NCBI GenBank assembly: GCA_019614645.1
Contig: JABWDB010000007.1
Location: 1,860,001 to 1,924,000 of the forward strand
Direction: 5' to 3'
DNA length: 64,000 bases
Origin: Stratiolaelaps scimitus
Lineage: Eukaryota; Arthropoda; Arachnida; Mesostigmata; Laelapidae
Below are positions 12,524 through 35,860 of the stretch, piece by piece (positions within the stretch are counted from its first letter, which is position 1; each line of letters begins with the position of its first letter). A model generated the notes under the pieces. It ran no database searches. It was not told the origin of the DNA and saw only the letters and a list, made by a program, of their open reading frames with translations. The translations under genes were made by a program, and so were the position numbers.

Positions 12524-14863
12524 TGTCTGGTCACAGCGGGGCCTGAAATTTACGAAATGTACTAATTAAATACTTTCTTTGGCTTTGTTGAGGTAACGGC
12601 TGCATTTTCAAAGGAAGAAATATTTTACTTCGCAAAGTTACAGTTGCCGCCGTACCATGATTAGCTAGAATTCTGTTAGATAGTTTTAAGCGTCTTAATT
12701 AAAAGAAAAAATAATATATATATATATATATATTATGTATATAATCTTCGTCGTCCCGGTGGTGATAACAAATCTTAGACATATAATATATATATATAGA
12801 CCTCGTTAGTCTTCCCCAAGGATTGAGATGTCCTGTATTTTATAATTTTTATACTTCAACATACATCTCTCTATTGAGTGTTACTCTTTTTTTTTTTATC
12901 AAAGTTGTTAAATAAAGTTAGGTTTAGCTTTCTTCAAATCGAACCTGTATTGCACACCTGCAGATTTGAATAATGTTATGCAAATACTTAACGCAATGGC
13001 CAACTCCAATTAGATTGTCCACTTTCTTTAAGTGTTCTCAGTATTGGTTTCTACACCTATACAAGCATGTATTGAAATCAATCAAAACTTAAAGGTAATT
13101 ATTATACACACATATATATATATATATACATACACATATATCTGCTGCGTTTGATCAACATTAAGAACGTACAGTGGACAAGGGCCGTACCTGTGGGTTT
13201 CCTTCGACGAACCGATACAAACTGAACTCGGTTACAGCGTCCGTCCAAACCACCTAATTGAATCAATTACTCGTTAACTGGCCCAGCACCGACACCAACG
13301 AGCGACGAAGTTCCTCTGCTTTACCGACACGAAATAAAGCTACACTCCGGTACTTCGTAAACGTCTGCTCTCAGCTGTGTGTGTGTTTTGGTGCACACGC
13401 TGTGGCTCGAAGCGGAGAGAAGGGGCGAGCGCTGTAGCGAGGGTACCGGCTTTTCTATGTGAGCTTGCTGAGAGCATGTGAACGCGTCCACTCTATGAGG
13501 GCGTTGTCGGTGGGGTCAATACTGTTCAATACGGAATCGTCGAGTGTGGAATGCGATCTGGACGATTCGGGCTGGCTGTGTTAATGGGAGATGCATGGAC
13601 TTTGGTAGGGTTAAGGCCGAAGTTCGGGTCGCTGCAAGACGCTAACATATGGCGCTCTGTTTGAATTCGCGCTACTTTTGAAATTCGCCGGTACCTCGGC
13701 CGCGGCGTCGTCGTTGCTGACATTCAATTTAAATCATATTGAATGAGAGAATGATTCTCTGATCTTACTCGGCCATACTTAGCTCTAGTTACACATGAAA
13801 ATATTCCGGGCTGACTCGCGGTCGACATTCAACGTCCACGGTACTTGTGCCACTGCTTCGTAAGATAGAGACCTCTTTATTTACACATTGGGCACGCCAA
13901 AATATCCGATTCATATAACCATTGCTCGTATCCCTGATAATTTTCAAGTTCTCAAGGAACCCGAAAGGAGATGGGCTTTATTTCACTCCACGAGCGCGCG
14001 TGGGGAAAAAGCAAATTTTTACTCGTTTTAATGGGATTAAAGCAAATACTAAGAGACATAACGATGCTGGAAATCAGATGAATGTATATCTCAAGCTCTC
14101 CCACGTAATAGGATGCTCCAAAAGGTTCCGAAAACAATCCGGATGTTCTTGATCGTTAAGTAGCTGGAAAGGACAGAAATTACCCTAAGGTGAATTATTT
14201 CGCCTTGATATTTCAGAACTTATCAACTCTGTTAATACGTACCTCGGTAGATCTTTTTAGAGATTAATGGCGTTTTTGGGGCTTCAAACCGGTTTGTAAG
14301 CTAAGTTAAAAAAAAAGCGTTTAATGAGCTGTTCGCCCCCCAAATTGAATGTCGAAGTCCCTACAACAGGTGACATTTCGAACCTCTCTTTCCAATACAT
14401 TTTGGATTTGCAGTCAGCAAGCCAAAATCAATCATTGTTTCAATAGGTCTCCAGCGATCGAAGTTACCCTCTCACATGTTATCACGAGCTCTAGCTCAGG
14501 TATCCTTTTCAGACACACAGAAATCGCCACTTCGCACGAGAGGGGACGCAGATATTTCCACTGGGCGCAGGTGGCACCGTTTTGTCGTCGACCCGTTTTT
14601 GTGCATTGCCTTTCTTACCTGTAAATCCATCCATTGCTGGCCCTCACGCGGGTGTCATCAAGGGCCCTCTCCCATCCGAAGCAGACGACAGGGGGCTGGA
14701 GGTCATCCGCGAAGTGGACAACAAGAGGCAGGGTCCTCTCCTCCTTCCTCGGTTGGAGCTGTTTTGTCGGTGACTGCTGTCAGTGGTGAGTGAACAGCGA
14801 TTTCGGGCTGATTTTTCCCACTTGTCGTACCGTGTGAAGAATTCGCACACGAACTGTGACAAC
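12524..14863. other. Divergent region between YEATS4 and GPI: 5' UTRs and promoters
   Basis: On the minus strand a TTTCAG acceptor at 12543 leads into the YEATS4 5' UTR. A matching donor (ACAG then GTACGG) sits at 13191/13190, so a non-coding first exon of YEATS4 probably runs from 13191 to roughly 13340-13450, where the sequence is richer in GC. The region just before 14864 is the GPI 5' UTR; a GTGAGTG at about 14785 could be a 5' UTR donor. The rest (13500-14600) holds (AT)n, one family A fragment and no exon I can support. Confidence 0.5.
13820..13895 (-). mobile_element. Family A SINE-like fragment
   Basis: A short block here (ACATTCAACGTCCACGGTAC, then CTTCGTAAGATAG) matches the 5' part of the copy at 33780-33990 (AACATTTAACGTCCACGATA, then CTTCGTAAGACGG). 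The part carrying box B is missing or degraded. The alignment was made by eye. Confidence 0.5.
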
Positions 14864-24757
<9,894 letters not shown>

Positions 24758-27197
24758 AATTACCACCACGGCGGGATCGCGGCTGACGGGCAGGACACCC
24801 ACGGTATTGTTGCCGTACATCTGGCGCTATTCTGGCCACCCCCCGCCGCTGAGTGCGTCACTTTCCATATGGTCAGCAAGCCAGAAACTGGCCAATAGCA
24901 CGTTCCAGGCTGAACGCGATACCCCCAAAAAATGGTCGATTCCGTTTACACGCATGGGTTACTTCATCGATAAGCAATCGGCGATCCGCGAGGGTCGCGC
25001 GATCATTTGACACAAACGATAGCGAAATAATGAATCTACCCTATAACAACGGTTATGTCGAAAGCTATTCAATAAACTGGGAGACAATGGGGTCGTGTTT
25101 CTCTTCCACGGGGTTCCGAGCGACGTTTATATGGAACGCTGCAATATGTTGCAATATCTTTCGCTATGTCTATATCGGATAGTATGATCACATATCGACA
25201 ATATCATCGTACGATAATAACCCAGAAATCGATCACTCGACGGACCGATCTTCGCGAAGATATCTATCCATCTGCCCAGTGTTGTTATTCGACGACCAGG
25301 ACAAAATGCTTCCCCATATCTATGGCCCTCCGAATTAGCTCACGACAAGTCCAATGACAACATGGATGTGACGGCAGACAGCAATATTATACAAAGATAA
25401 TTATTATTATTATTATACAAGGCATACCTATACCAGTTTTATTTTCCCGCCTATTAAAGCAATAAATACTATAATAGTACATGGCCGGTTTTCGTTCGTT
25501 AACTGCGTTGTGTCATCTACTGACGAGTCATAATGAATAAGCATGGCGTGCGTGTTGTACCATGCTAAATAATACAGTCAATAGATAAACATTCAAGTCA
25601 GGATGAAAGTATGAAATTGGCAATAAATTATAAATACACATAAGCGAATACACATAATAAACATATACAAATATTATCGAATAGCACCGGTTACCCCCCA
25701 CTCGATAGAAAGACAGAGAAGATAAGAGCCGATCATGTGAATGTGAATGAGGTGTTGATGATGAACATCAAACGTGAGGTGCGAATCAAATAAATCCGTT
25801 TCGTTGGTTGATGGATCTTTTCTGGTTTTGTCTGTCTCTTGGTTGCTTGGCGTAAGGCGGTTTGGGGAGGGGGGGGTCATTAATTCTGTGTGTAGGTGGG
25901 GTATATGTTTGTATAAGATTAAGACGAGGTAGGCAAATAAACCTTCTACCGTTGCATGAATCGAAGTTTCTACCAGCGAGTCCTCCGTATAGGTTGCGTG
26001 CCTCAAGTTCGTTCAGGTGAGCCTGAGACCTTCCCCGTCTAAACCTACGATAAAACGGTGGTAGAACGTCGATGATACGTGACAGAAGAAGTGTACCGCA
26101 AGCCAGTGCACACTAATGAAACATGCTAATAAAGAAAATAAAAGCAGCACTCTGGAACCGAGTAAATCATCGGCTCAAGCCGTTATAGAGAGTTATAGAG
26201 CCGCAAAGACCAGGTGTTGCTGCTGCTGCTGCTGGATCGCCACGCTACCCAAGACGTTGCGTCGATATTATGTGACGACGCGCGGATAGGCGGCCCTCTC
26301 TCTCTCTCTCTGCCCCTCTGTCTCGGCTCGGCTCAGCCAACCGAGTTAATGGTGGATGCAAGGTGACACCGGCACCTCTTATATCCTACATTACCGCCGT
26401 AAGGAAGCAAAGACGGTTGTAGGCAGGCGTCACCTTAGCAGGAGTTACTCGCTATGGCCGCGCATTTTACCCGTCACTCGTGCCGACGGCCGAGGGGCGC
26501 TCAGGCGTGAAGTTGATTGTTGATGAGTCCTCCTGCCATACTGATATCCATTCTTCTGCTGGCCGCCCCGTACGTAGACTGACCACCGCGCATTACACAC
26601 ACACACTTCAGGCTGGCGACGCTCGCCGTATACGGCCGTGTTGAAATACACGCCCGTATTGTGCGTGTCGAGTTGAACGAAGCTCGGTATAAGCCGCAAG
26701 CGAGACTCGGTGGTGGCGGCGACGACAATATAAAAACAACAGCTCTACGACCAGCTCTAATATGTCTCGCAGGCAATATCAATATCAGCGAAGCAGCGGG
26801 CACTCAATTGTTTGACGTTGCTGTGGCTGTTGTTGATTCGTTTTCGCTGTCGGGGAGCGTTCGCGTTCTGGGCGGCAAACAGAGCAACCTAGCAAAAACA
26901 ACGGCTGGCGTTGTGATCATGATGAGGAGGTGACAATGAGCGGATTGCGGTGGTATCAGGGTGACGACTGTCAAGGTTATGGACGCGCAACCTTTTGCTC
27001 GTCCATGAACGCAGGCAGCGATGCTATCTCATACTGATTTAGACGTTCGACGTAGAATTGCAAAAAAAAAAAGGCACACGGACAACCATCCGTGAACACA
27101 TCGCTGATGCTCGATGTCTCCTTCGAAGACGTGAGCTTTCCCGCACCTCCCACTCTGTGGCTTGTTCTGGATTTATATAGGGTGATGGATAAACATG

Positions 27198-27238
<41 letters not shown>

Positions 27239-28850
27239 TGCACCATATCGTCATACCGGACAATGCCACCTGTCGCCTGGTATTCGGCAAGATCTGAGGG
27301 AAGTTGTACAATCAAAGGCTGAGTGATGGTCGCAGCTAAAGCAACACGTTCGTGCAACATTAGGTTAGAGGTTACGCGACATCTGTGACCACGTTTTCAG
27401 CGAAGTTCTTACTGCTACTAGCTATACAAGGCTATCTTGAGGGGCGCAGAGTTAGAGAGACAGAGTGGGAGATAGAGAGGTTTTCACTGATGCTGTTTAC
27501 TTGCTTTGCAACGGCGCTTATGAGGCTGCGTAATGAGGCGCTCCTGCGACAATGAGGCTGCGTAAAAGTCGCCTCAAGAAGGAAAGGAGAGGCGTGACTT
27601 ATTGTGGCGGTCACTGGTTCACCGTTGATATTTTGCAAAGGTCTAGTGTTCGATGAACGTTTCTGACTGACTCATCACTATCGGTAAGGGGTCCACAGGG
27701 CGATTGATCGAGTCATTATTAGCTGTGGCTGCTCAGGCCATCCAGAAGCAGAATTCGAGTGGTTTAGATGATGTCAACCCTGGTAAGGGGGAAGTTAAAT
27801 AATTAATAATATAATTAGGCCAAAGGGATCTGTACGTTTCAGAAAAAAAACCTAGTAAGGACACCGAAAAAAAACAGGATTTTTATTGACGAGTCGTTTG
27901 CACACTCCTGAACAAAATCAATTCTATTTGTGGTTCGAATTTGGTTCAAGCAAACGTAAAATCGAAGCACCTCAACGAGCCGATTATATCGATCTATCAA
28001 TATATTACAGAACCCATGTGCCGTGCGACTTTTTTGGGCGGTTGTAAGTTACTCTCGGGATGAATTGCACATCGCACCAACTGACACTAATCAGCAATGT
28101 GCAAAATATATGATTCTTAGCTTGTTGTTGTCTCGTTTCCTTCAAGCTGGTGAATTCTCGAAAATATAAAAAAAATAGCGCGAAACTACGACGCTGACTA
28201 TCTATCCTAGCGGTGAATCCGACAATGTTGTGGACAATGTCGCTTAGATCTCCATTGTAATTGCCATCGCATCGATGGCATCCCGCAGCGTGGAGGCTTA
28301 ACGCAACTTAAGGTTCTGGCCAATTACGATAACGCCTTTGAGGATCGTATATACGTCGACTGTGCGATGATTTGTTTAGGCAAACTACAAAAAACGCGAA
28401 CTACATCCGTAGCACTAGTAGTAGTACCCGACATGTATGTTACAAAAGGGAACATCGACATTAATCAAAAGAGAGGGCATTGTACCCGCTGCTTGTAGAA
28501 CGACCCATATCCGTGTCGTGGTAGTCGGGCGACACGGATACAGTTGTTACAATTCATTGCCGATTTGCCCAGGGAAAAATGGCATATTAAAGGACAATCT
28601 AGCTACGTCATGTTACTAAAGGCATAGAAGAATATATATATATATACATACATACATACAAGGATGCATGTTTGATTGATAATCGTTGCTCCGCACGATT
28701 TTTTATTGCAAACACTACCACGGCCATTTTTGCTGAGGCGAACACTATTCTCGTACCTTCTGAGTTAAACGATGTAAGTGGTTGATATCAGCATGATCAT
28801 CTGGATACACAAACGTAGTTGGCCTTGACTCTGGCGCAATTTCCGTTCAG
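24758..28850. other. GPI 3' UTR and gene-poor sequence with a GC-rich patch
   Basis: The first few hundred bases are GPI 3' UTR (AATAAA at 25071 and 25461). From about 26200 to 26950 the sequence is GC-rich with CTG repeats, a CT run and a GGTGGCGGCGACGACAA block; it may be a promoter or untranslated exon of a gene I cannot reconstruct. A 36-bp (AT)n lies near 27200-27235. Open frames such as 26661-26933 have no recognisable domain. No further gene is supported. Confidence 0.4.
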
Positions 28851-29019
28851 GAACTCTCCGATTCAGCCACCCGTCCGCGGTCCCGGGAATCGTCCCAGTC
28901 ACCATTACGACCGTGAGAAAACGGATATGAAAACTAACCAGTTCACACTGACGAACGAATCGGTTCCCGGAGACGCCGCCGTGTTCGATGACTGTTCCCG
29001 GACTGGCATCGTACGATAA
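28851..29019 (+). CDS. Possible terminal coding exon of an unidentified gene
   Basis: A good pyrimidine-rich acceptor (TTTCCGTTCAG ending at 28850) opens a 55-codon frame that ends in TAA at 29017-29019. The peptide is hydrophilic (NSPIQPPVRGPGNRPSHHYD, later NQFTLTNESVPGDAAVFDD) and ends in SRTGIVR. It looks like a C-terminal tail rather than random translation. One nucleotide is needed from an upstream exon. A phase-compatible donor (GATGAGGAG then GTGACA, near 26932) exists, but the frame ending there is not convincing. No close poly(A) signal was seen. Confidence 0.3.
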
Positions 29020-29495
29020 AGTCCACCAGACGTGTCATTCACTAAAGACACATGATTGAACACCGTCGATGTCATAATAATGTGCTGGCTTTATGCACAT
29101 TTGTTGTTGGCAATTAGTTGTGGTATGCCACAATGAAACCAATTACGGTAAACGATATGGATGGGTCGAGCGGGGATAACGTTGACAAACTTGTATATAG
29201 TATATTTGTTTTATTATTATTGTTGTTGTAATTATAAGACTGTGTTTTCTCCTAGAATTTTGGGTAAACGCTTTGACGAATGTACGAAGTAGAATTGTTT
29301 GTGTTTCGGGGGAGCTCATTCTAAACGTAATTAAAGTTACCACACAGGGATTATGTACTAGAAACGGGTAGATATAAAAGTAATACTATAGAATAACCTA
29401 TTGTTGAAGAATATCTGCGTTATGCCTACGATCCAAGGACAATGGCAAGGAAAATGGATGAAAGAATTTACGACATATCTAAATTAATATATTAT

Positions 29496-29614
29496 ATTAA
29501 TAATGTAATACACTCAGTGTCGGACACGTTATAATATGCTACAATATATATATATATATATTGTAGCATATTAATAATGTAATACACTCAGTGTCGGACA
29601 CGTTATAATATGCT

Positions 29615-29660
<46 letters not shown>
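29496..29660. repeat. 74-bp tandem duplication with AT hairpin core
   Basis: The unit starting ATTAATAATGTAATACACTC occurs at 29496 and again at 29570 with no difference that I can see through CGGACACGTTATAATATGCT. Between them GCTACAATATA pairs with TATATTGTAGC to form a hairpin around (AT)n. The second copy runs into a longer (AT)n ending near 29658. Confidence 0.85.
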
Positions 29661-29661
<1 letters not shown>

Positions 29662-32600
29662 TAGTAGTAACATTGAAAGGTGATCTGCCTAGTCAACTTT
29701 CTGTTCGAACAGGATACTCAAGATAGCCTTTCACTTCGTAGCGTTTTCTGCTGTTCTGCGTCACATTGGCCACTCGAAATCAAGTTCGACACGCGACTTA
29801 TAATTGAGGCAGATTAACTCAATGAAAGGAGAGACTTATGGGAGTTACCATGCTTAGCCTCTACATTCTTGTACGCCCCGTATAAATATAATATAATAAT
29901 CGACTCGACACTTAGCTGTTGATTTGCACGTCGACTAAATTTCACTTCTGAGTGAATTTGTTGACGATCTGTTTATTCGACACCGCCAACCTTATGGACT
30001 GGTGATATATTTCCAACTATTTACGGTCCGCCCGCCCGCCCTTACAGACGACAGAGCGCGCGAATCACGGCCGAGTGCAGGCAGCTGTTTAAAGATCGGG
30101 ACTCGAAATTCGATGAGCAGCTCGTTCGCCGTCGACGCCGGCGGGTTCGGGGATTGTTTATGCCACTGCGGGCACGCCAGCGGCTGCTTAGCGTTCGACA
30201 GTAGCTGAAACGTCATGAAACTTTGATCGCGTCGTGTCCGGTGGTGCCGTCCTGGCGTTAGCCAACCAGGGCTGGCCCGTTCGGCTGAATCGCGAAAGTG
30301 TGAATTTCAGGAGGAATGATTGAGGAGATGAAGAATTCGACCAGAGTCCTCGCATAGCTGAGATCTGCTATCTTTACCATTCGAAGTATAAAAATATCGC
30401 ATTTATTATCGAATCGGCACAACGGCCATCGCGTGGCAATAAGAAGACATGCAGGATCGACAACGAGACTGAGAGATCTGGAACCAGAGGGAAGCGTTGG
30501 CTTTGAGTAGCTGATGGTGGCGGTGGCGTTGCCGCCGTCGCTGCTGCCGCGTTTCTTCAGGGGAACGTTCTCCGGACAGCGAATGCCGTTATTAGACGTA
30601 TACACGAGTTTCAGCGTTGCGTTCAGTCGCGAATCGAACGCTTGAGAAGCTAGGCCAGCCAGAGCTATAATCGATGTGGCAGCGAGCTGTTTTCGAAGAC
30701 GAGAAGACAGGCGGCTGACTTAGAGAAGATATTGAGAGCGAGACCTCGATAAACATTGAGGGTTATTACTTGTGCTAGGGCTTGTGGGAAAGCTCGCCGT
30801 AGCATGGCACAGGGATCACGCTAGGCTAGTGGCCGGCCGGCCTGTCGGCCAGCCAGCCTAGTCACGGAAACGGTGTCGACAATGCCTCGAACGAGAACGA
30901 GGATGATGATAGAGCAGTTTGATAATGGCTCGGACCCCGTTGTGGCCGGACCAAGAGCCGTTCGGCGTGCAACATTGCGCAGCGGCGGTGGCCGCCCTGG
31001 CTGTGAAGACCTCGGTAGAATTATGCTATGATAGACAACCGGCGTTTCGGATTATCCTGTCATTGAGGTTAATGCTGAGGCGAGCTGTGGGGCGTCCGGC
31101 TGCACTCTGTCCGGCTAAATACAGGTCGCAATAGTCATAGTATCTAGCCGATAATGGTAGTGCCAGACACCTACGAAAGCGCCTTTCGAAATGTGCCGAT
31201 GCGCCAGCGTGTGTTCACGTTGCGTGCGTGGTGAAATGCACAATCAATCCTTGTTCGCGGCTGCCTGTCTGAATATGTGCTATGCACTGGGCTGGCGGAT
31301 GACCTCAGGGATCGGGCAAGACAAGAATTATTTGCCATTAGATACCAGAGGTATGATGGTTGTTATAGCCACGAGTTTTCGGCAGAAGCACCTTTACGTT
31401 AGCTTCTTTAGCAGGAATCGTGGCTATGAATGTATATGAATGGTATCCCCTGCACGTTTGTAGATATCTAATAAATATATATACGAAGGTGTTCATGCGC
31501 TCACGATAGAGGAAATCAGCAAGTCACTGACTCAAATATAGATTCACAGACGAAAAGCGATCTCCAGTGGCGAGATCACCAGAAGTGACAACAAGGTCTT
31601 GTATGTCGAATGGCGTGTCCGACAACAATGACCGAAACTATGCCAGTTAACTGTGTGCGATCCAACCGAAAGAAAACCACAAAGCCGATAGCTGCAAGGA
31701 GCTGATCTCGGCCAGATTGTGGTTCTTAAACCTAAATGCTAGCTCGGTCAATTGTAGAAAAGACAACTGCGAGCTCATCTCATTGATCAGGTAATCAACT
31801 CGGAAGCCATAGGTTGATATTCGAGCTGTACGTGGATGGCGTTCCTTTTTGTTATATTTTATTTTATAGTGAAATGGGACGATGGTCATTTCATTGTGGC
31901 GCTATAAACGCTCTCACGACTGATTTGTATAATGGCTTCGATAATCGAAAACCACTGTAATGCAGCTATGTCTCGCTGACTCCGAACCAAGCCCCGATTT
32001 TATATCGTGCCAGCTGTGTCGTGCCGTGGTCTCCAGCTAATATATATATATATATATGGTCTTTGGTTAACACCACTGTGAATGTCACTATATAATCGAT
32101 CATATCGCAGCCATATTTCGCTGGCCGTTCCACAATTGGATTCAAACTCAAACCAATGCATGGGATTTGAACTCTTGATAACTGCTCCATCCGATCGATC
32201 ATTGCACCTTTGCGATATTCGATATCGGATAGGTGACGAACCCATCCTGATGCCATATATTATAGATGTGCTCATATCAGCTGTCCTATTCGCATTTAGG
32301 GCTCAGCTCGTAGTAAGGCCAGAAAGGCCACGGAGCCGGAAAGCCACAAAAATGAATATAAACACTCGCTTCGAAAGACTGAAGGGAAGAGAACTGTTCC
32401 ATAAGGACGGCTTCGTTCACCCAAGCGAGTCGATGCAGCGAAAGCTTGTACGAGCTGGAGTAAGCGTTCTGGCAGGCGTCTTTACGGATAGCGACAAAGA
32501 CCATTCACGTACACCAGTGTCCGTGGCACACGTAATTCTTACGGCGACGATAACAACGATTATCCGAACACGCTTTTGGATCTCTTCTATTTGCCGTTCG

Positions 32601-33779
32601 TTTACGCTGTGATCATCGTACCCAGAGAGGTCGACCTTCAGATCTGCCCTTGGACATGACATACGATGTCAGTCAAAGTGGATGATCTCGGTCGAACGCA
32701 AACAAATAAACGGGACACGTTCAGCTTATGTGAGTAATGTCGCTGTTGCCATTTAAATTTCCACTATCGTGAAAGCTTCCTCAAAGAGCGCTCGTTAGTG
32801 GGGTCTGGCTTCTCTTGGCCGAGCCACCTGTCCATTTATCTATCAATGAAAGACGAATCACCCGCAATTAGCTGAACGACGCCGGCGTCCGCCTATCGAC
32901 GAAACCGTTCCACCGACATGAAATACTTGATTAAGCTGAATTTCTATTTGACACAAATGATTGTGTTATTACGAACGTTTCATGCCGAATGATGTACAGC
33001 GAACGAATGGAGCCTGCTCTCGCCGCGTTGGATGCAGCGTACATCGTTCAACGCCAATGAGAGGTAGCGTAATGCTGATTATGATGGTCGCGATGATTAG
33101 TCCGTGTTAGTTATTGTGATCCACACATATACGAGCAATTAACACCGCCCAACTATTAGTTAAAGTGCCCTTCGTTTTGATGTAAGTGTAAACGATTTCA
33201 AGCATCATTTGCCCGTAACACGTAACGCGCGTTCCATCTGTTCGAATGATTGTTTCGGTAGCTTCGTGCTAATGGTATTTGTAATCGTTCTACATCGTCT
33301 ATATGACATACTGTCAGTATGCCTTTAAAATATATTCTAGAATACTGCCTATAAACGCTAGAGAAGAAACAATCTTACGAAGGTAACCGATAGCTGGCTG
33401 TAAGAGAGCGGTCGGAAACAGCTCGTGAGGCAGATCTCGGAGGCTGTCCCAATTCCGGAGGAATCATCTTTCGAAACGAGATGTCGAGAGGTGGCTGTGG
33501 CTTTAGCCTACGATGAGGCGACTCCTTATACAGGACTTGCAATGTATCAGCAGTGTAACGACGTTCACTGATAGGAAGGAGTCGATTATCGATGCGACTC
33601 GTCAACAGGCATCCGAGACCACTATTGTAATGCTTGGTTGCGATTACCCGGTACAGATCGTTCGGAAGAGATGAGGGTCTTAGCTTGTTTAGCTAGCACA
33701 AGGCGGCTCTTGGCTACTTGAAGTTCCACAGCGGAGTTGAAGTGCAGGTGGGTAACGGACAGCATGATTCTCGGTAACA

Positions 33780-33990
33780 AAATTGTCGAAAGGAAATTTT
33801 CTCGGCTGGCAACATTTAACGTCCACGATACTGCTTTCGGCATTTCTTCGTAAGACGGACAACCCCTTTAATTGCAAATGTCCAACGGTGGGGATCGAAC
33901 CCGTGCACCTACGTGTCTCTCCTCCGATTGCAAGCGCACACGAATGCATCATGCCAGCGGGGCTCGACGGTGACCAGGCCAGCAGCAACT
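33780..33990 (-). mobile_element. Family A SINE-like copy
   Basis: The minus strand contains a box B (GGGTTCGATCCCC, from plus GGGGATCGAACCC near 33893). The plus strand reads AACATTTAACGTCCACGATA, CTTCGTAAGACGG, AATTGCAAATGTCCAACGG and then the box B complement. The same order of blocks occurs, reverse complemented, at 1600-1930. Confidence 0.55.
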
Positions 33991-34689
33991 GTCCACGCCG
34001 GCAGTAGTTGGCCATGTATTCTCCTGCTGTCTACCGATTTGCTGATGTGGCTATGACAAAATTGTCTTATGATGTAAAAAAATTGTCTTATGTAAACGAC
34101 CCTCGATGGATAGTTGATGCTTCGGTCATATATGGCTATATATTGGTGGACAACTCAAATCACTGTTGGTTATATTGTCATGCTGACTTTTATTGCTTCG
34201 TACGCGATTTACAGTCGCGTATCATCTCCTTTATTGTCTAGACCTGATAACTGAGCGATTAGACGAAAGTCGGTATGTGATTATAGTTCAAACTCCACTT
34301 ACAACCGTCATACATGAAGTATTCTCCGAACACCTGTTCGCCATTTTTTTCCTTATTTTAAGATAGACATGTCTAGAATATACCCCGTTGTATTAAAGCC
34401 GTCGCCATGAAATAAAGGACACGCTCTGCTATGCGTATCTCTTTAATTTGATCCGTTTAACGTCACAGTCTGCCAGATCCCGTTCGCCATATATTATACC
34501 GTCACAGCATGTCTACTAAATAATAGCAGTAGTTTTTTTTTTTCGACCCTAGCGAATTGGCCGAATCTAGTGAACTTTTCCAACCACTAATTAACACTTA
34601 ACGTGACAGCGTTAACATTGAAATAGTGCAATTGTATATGCCACTTTATGCCACGAATGTATTCGCTGTCCTCTTATCTGTTAGAATAT

Positions 34690-35860
34690 GTTCTACTTCA
34701 TTCCAGTCTCTGAGCCGTTCCAGACGCGCGCAGCAGTCGAGTGCTATGTGTGTGTGTGAGAGAATGTACAAGCATGCAATCGTATGCATGGACCGCCGCT
34801 CATATACAGACAAGCTGATAGAAGCAAGGATCCCTCCGAGATGGTTGTACTTTTACACGTGCGCGGATCGTTCATGCCGTACATCGCGCTACTTGTCGCA
34901 CCAGCGGATAGAATTCGCCTATATATATCCTCCACCCACCGGCCGCAGCAGCAGCAGCAGCGGCGTCTCCACGGTACTTGGCCGTCTCGCGAACCGACGG
35001 GCTCCTGTCACTCAGCCAGTTAGAGGGATGGTCACATTTATGATAGACATTATAGCGAGACCGAAAAAAAGAAACCATACAGCCGGCCAGCAAACAAGAG
35101 GCTTTGTCGTCGACGTTGCTGATTATTGCTGCCGTCGCTGCTGCTGCTGCTGTTTGTGCCACAGCAGTTGTGTGTTCATTCGCTCTCCATCTCTCTCGGC
35201 TCTGCCGAGATGGCGCGCTCGGGCGCCCACCAGTCGTTGACGTCGGTGGCGGCGACGGCGGCGATGGTGGTCGTCGTGGTGGTGGCGGTTTCTAAAATAA
35301 CAAAAAGACGGATGATCGCTGTTTGCCGTTCGGCGGCTGCATGTATCCCTTTCTTTGTTTCCTGCTTCGTCGCTATGCTTTGGCTTTTTTTACGTTTGTG
35401 TTTACGTGAGAGATGCGAGAGCGGCTGCGGTCGCTGCCGCTGCCACCGATCAAAATGGCAGGGTGAAATTGTCGGCCACCGGCAAGGCGTAGTCGGGTTT
35501 ACATCGGAAGGATAAGAGTCCGGGGCTAAGACAGACGTATTATACGGACAGCGAGGCGAACGGGTGGATCTGTACCGCTGGCCGTGGCCGGTTATGGCCC
35601 GCGGGCCAGGATGCTGCCGCAGCACCGGACCCGGCAGGCGTTTGCAGGTGATGGCGCTTAGAGAGCAGTGGAAAGCCGGTGGAGGCGAATCGCGCAGAGT
35701 CAGAGTGTCCTCGGCGACCAACACACCCTTCTGGAGCGGGAAACTACGAAAGGGAAAAACTGAACGAGCGCCTTGGGAGACGACTGTACGGCCAGTTTCT
35801 GGAAAGACTACGTAACGAACAAAAGGGTAATTCAACAGTAACACCAGTGACAAGCTTACG
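34690..35860. other. GC-rich patch with GCA/CTG and GGC/GGT triplet repeats
   Basis: It contains (GCA)n near 34945, (CTG)n near 35137 and a GGCGGCGATGGTGGTCGTCG-type run near 35250-35290. Open frames over 200 codons exist on both strands here because stop codons are rare; none has a domain. A promoter or untranslated exon is possible, but nothing decides it. Confidence 0.35.

Noticed and set aside
32082..32612. A 176-codon plus-strand open frame
   Set aside because: No domain, non-ATG-rich context, overlapped by antisense frames; compatible with chance at this window size.
35176..35853. A 225-codon minus-strand open frame in the GC-rich patch
   Set aside because: Long frames exist on both strands over the same bases, the peptide includes a poly-Thr run from triplet repeats, and no domain or splice context is visible.
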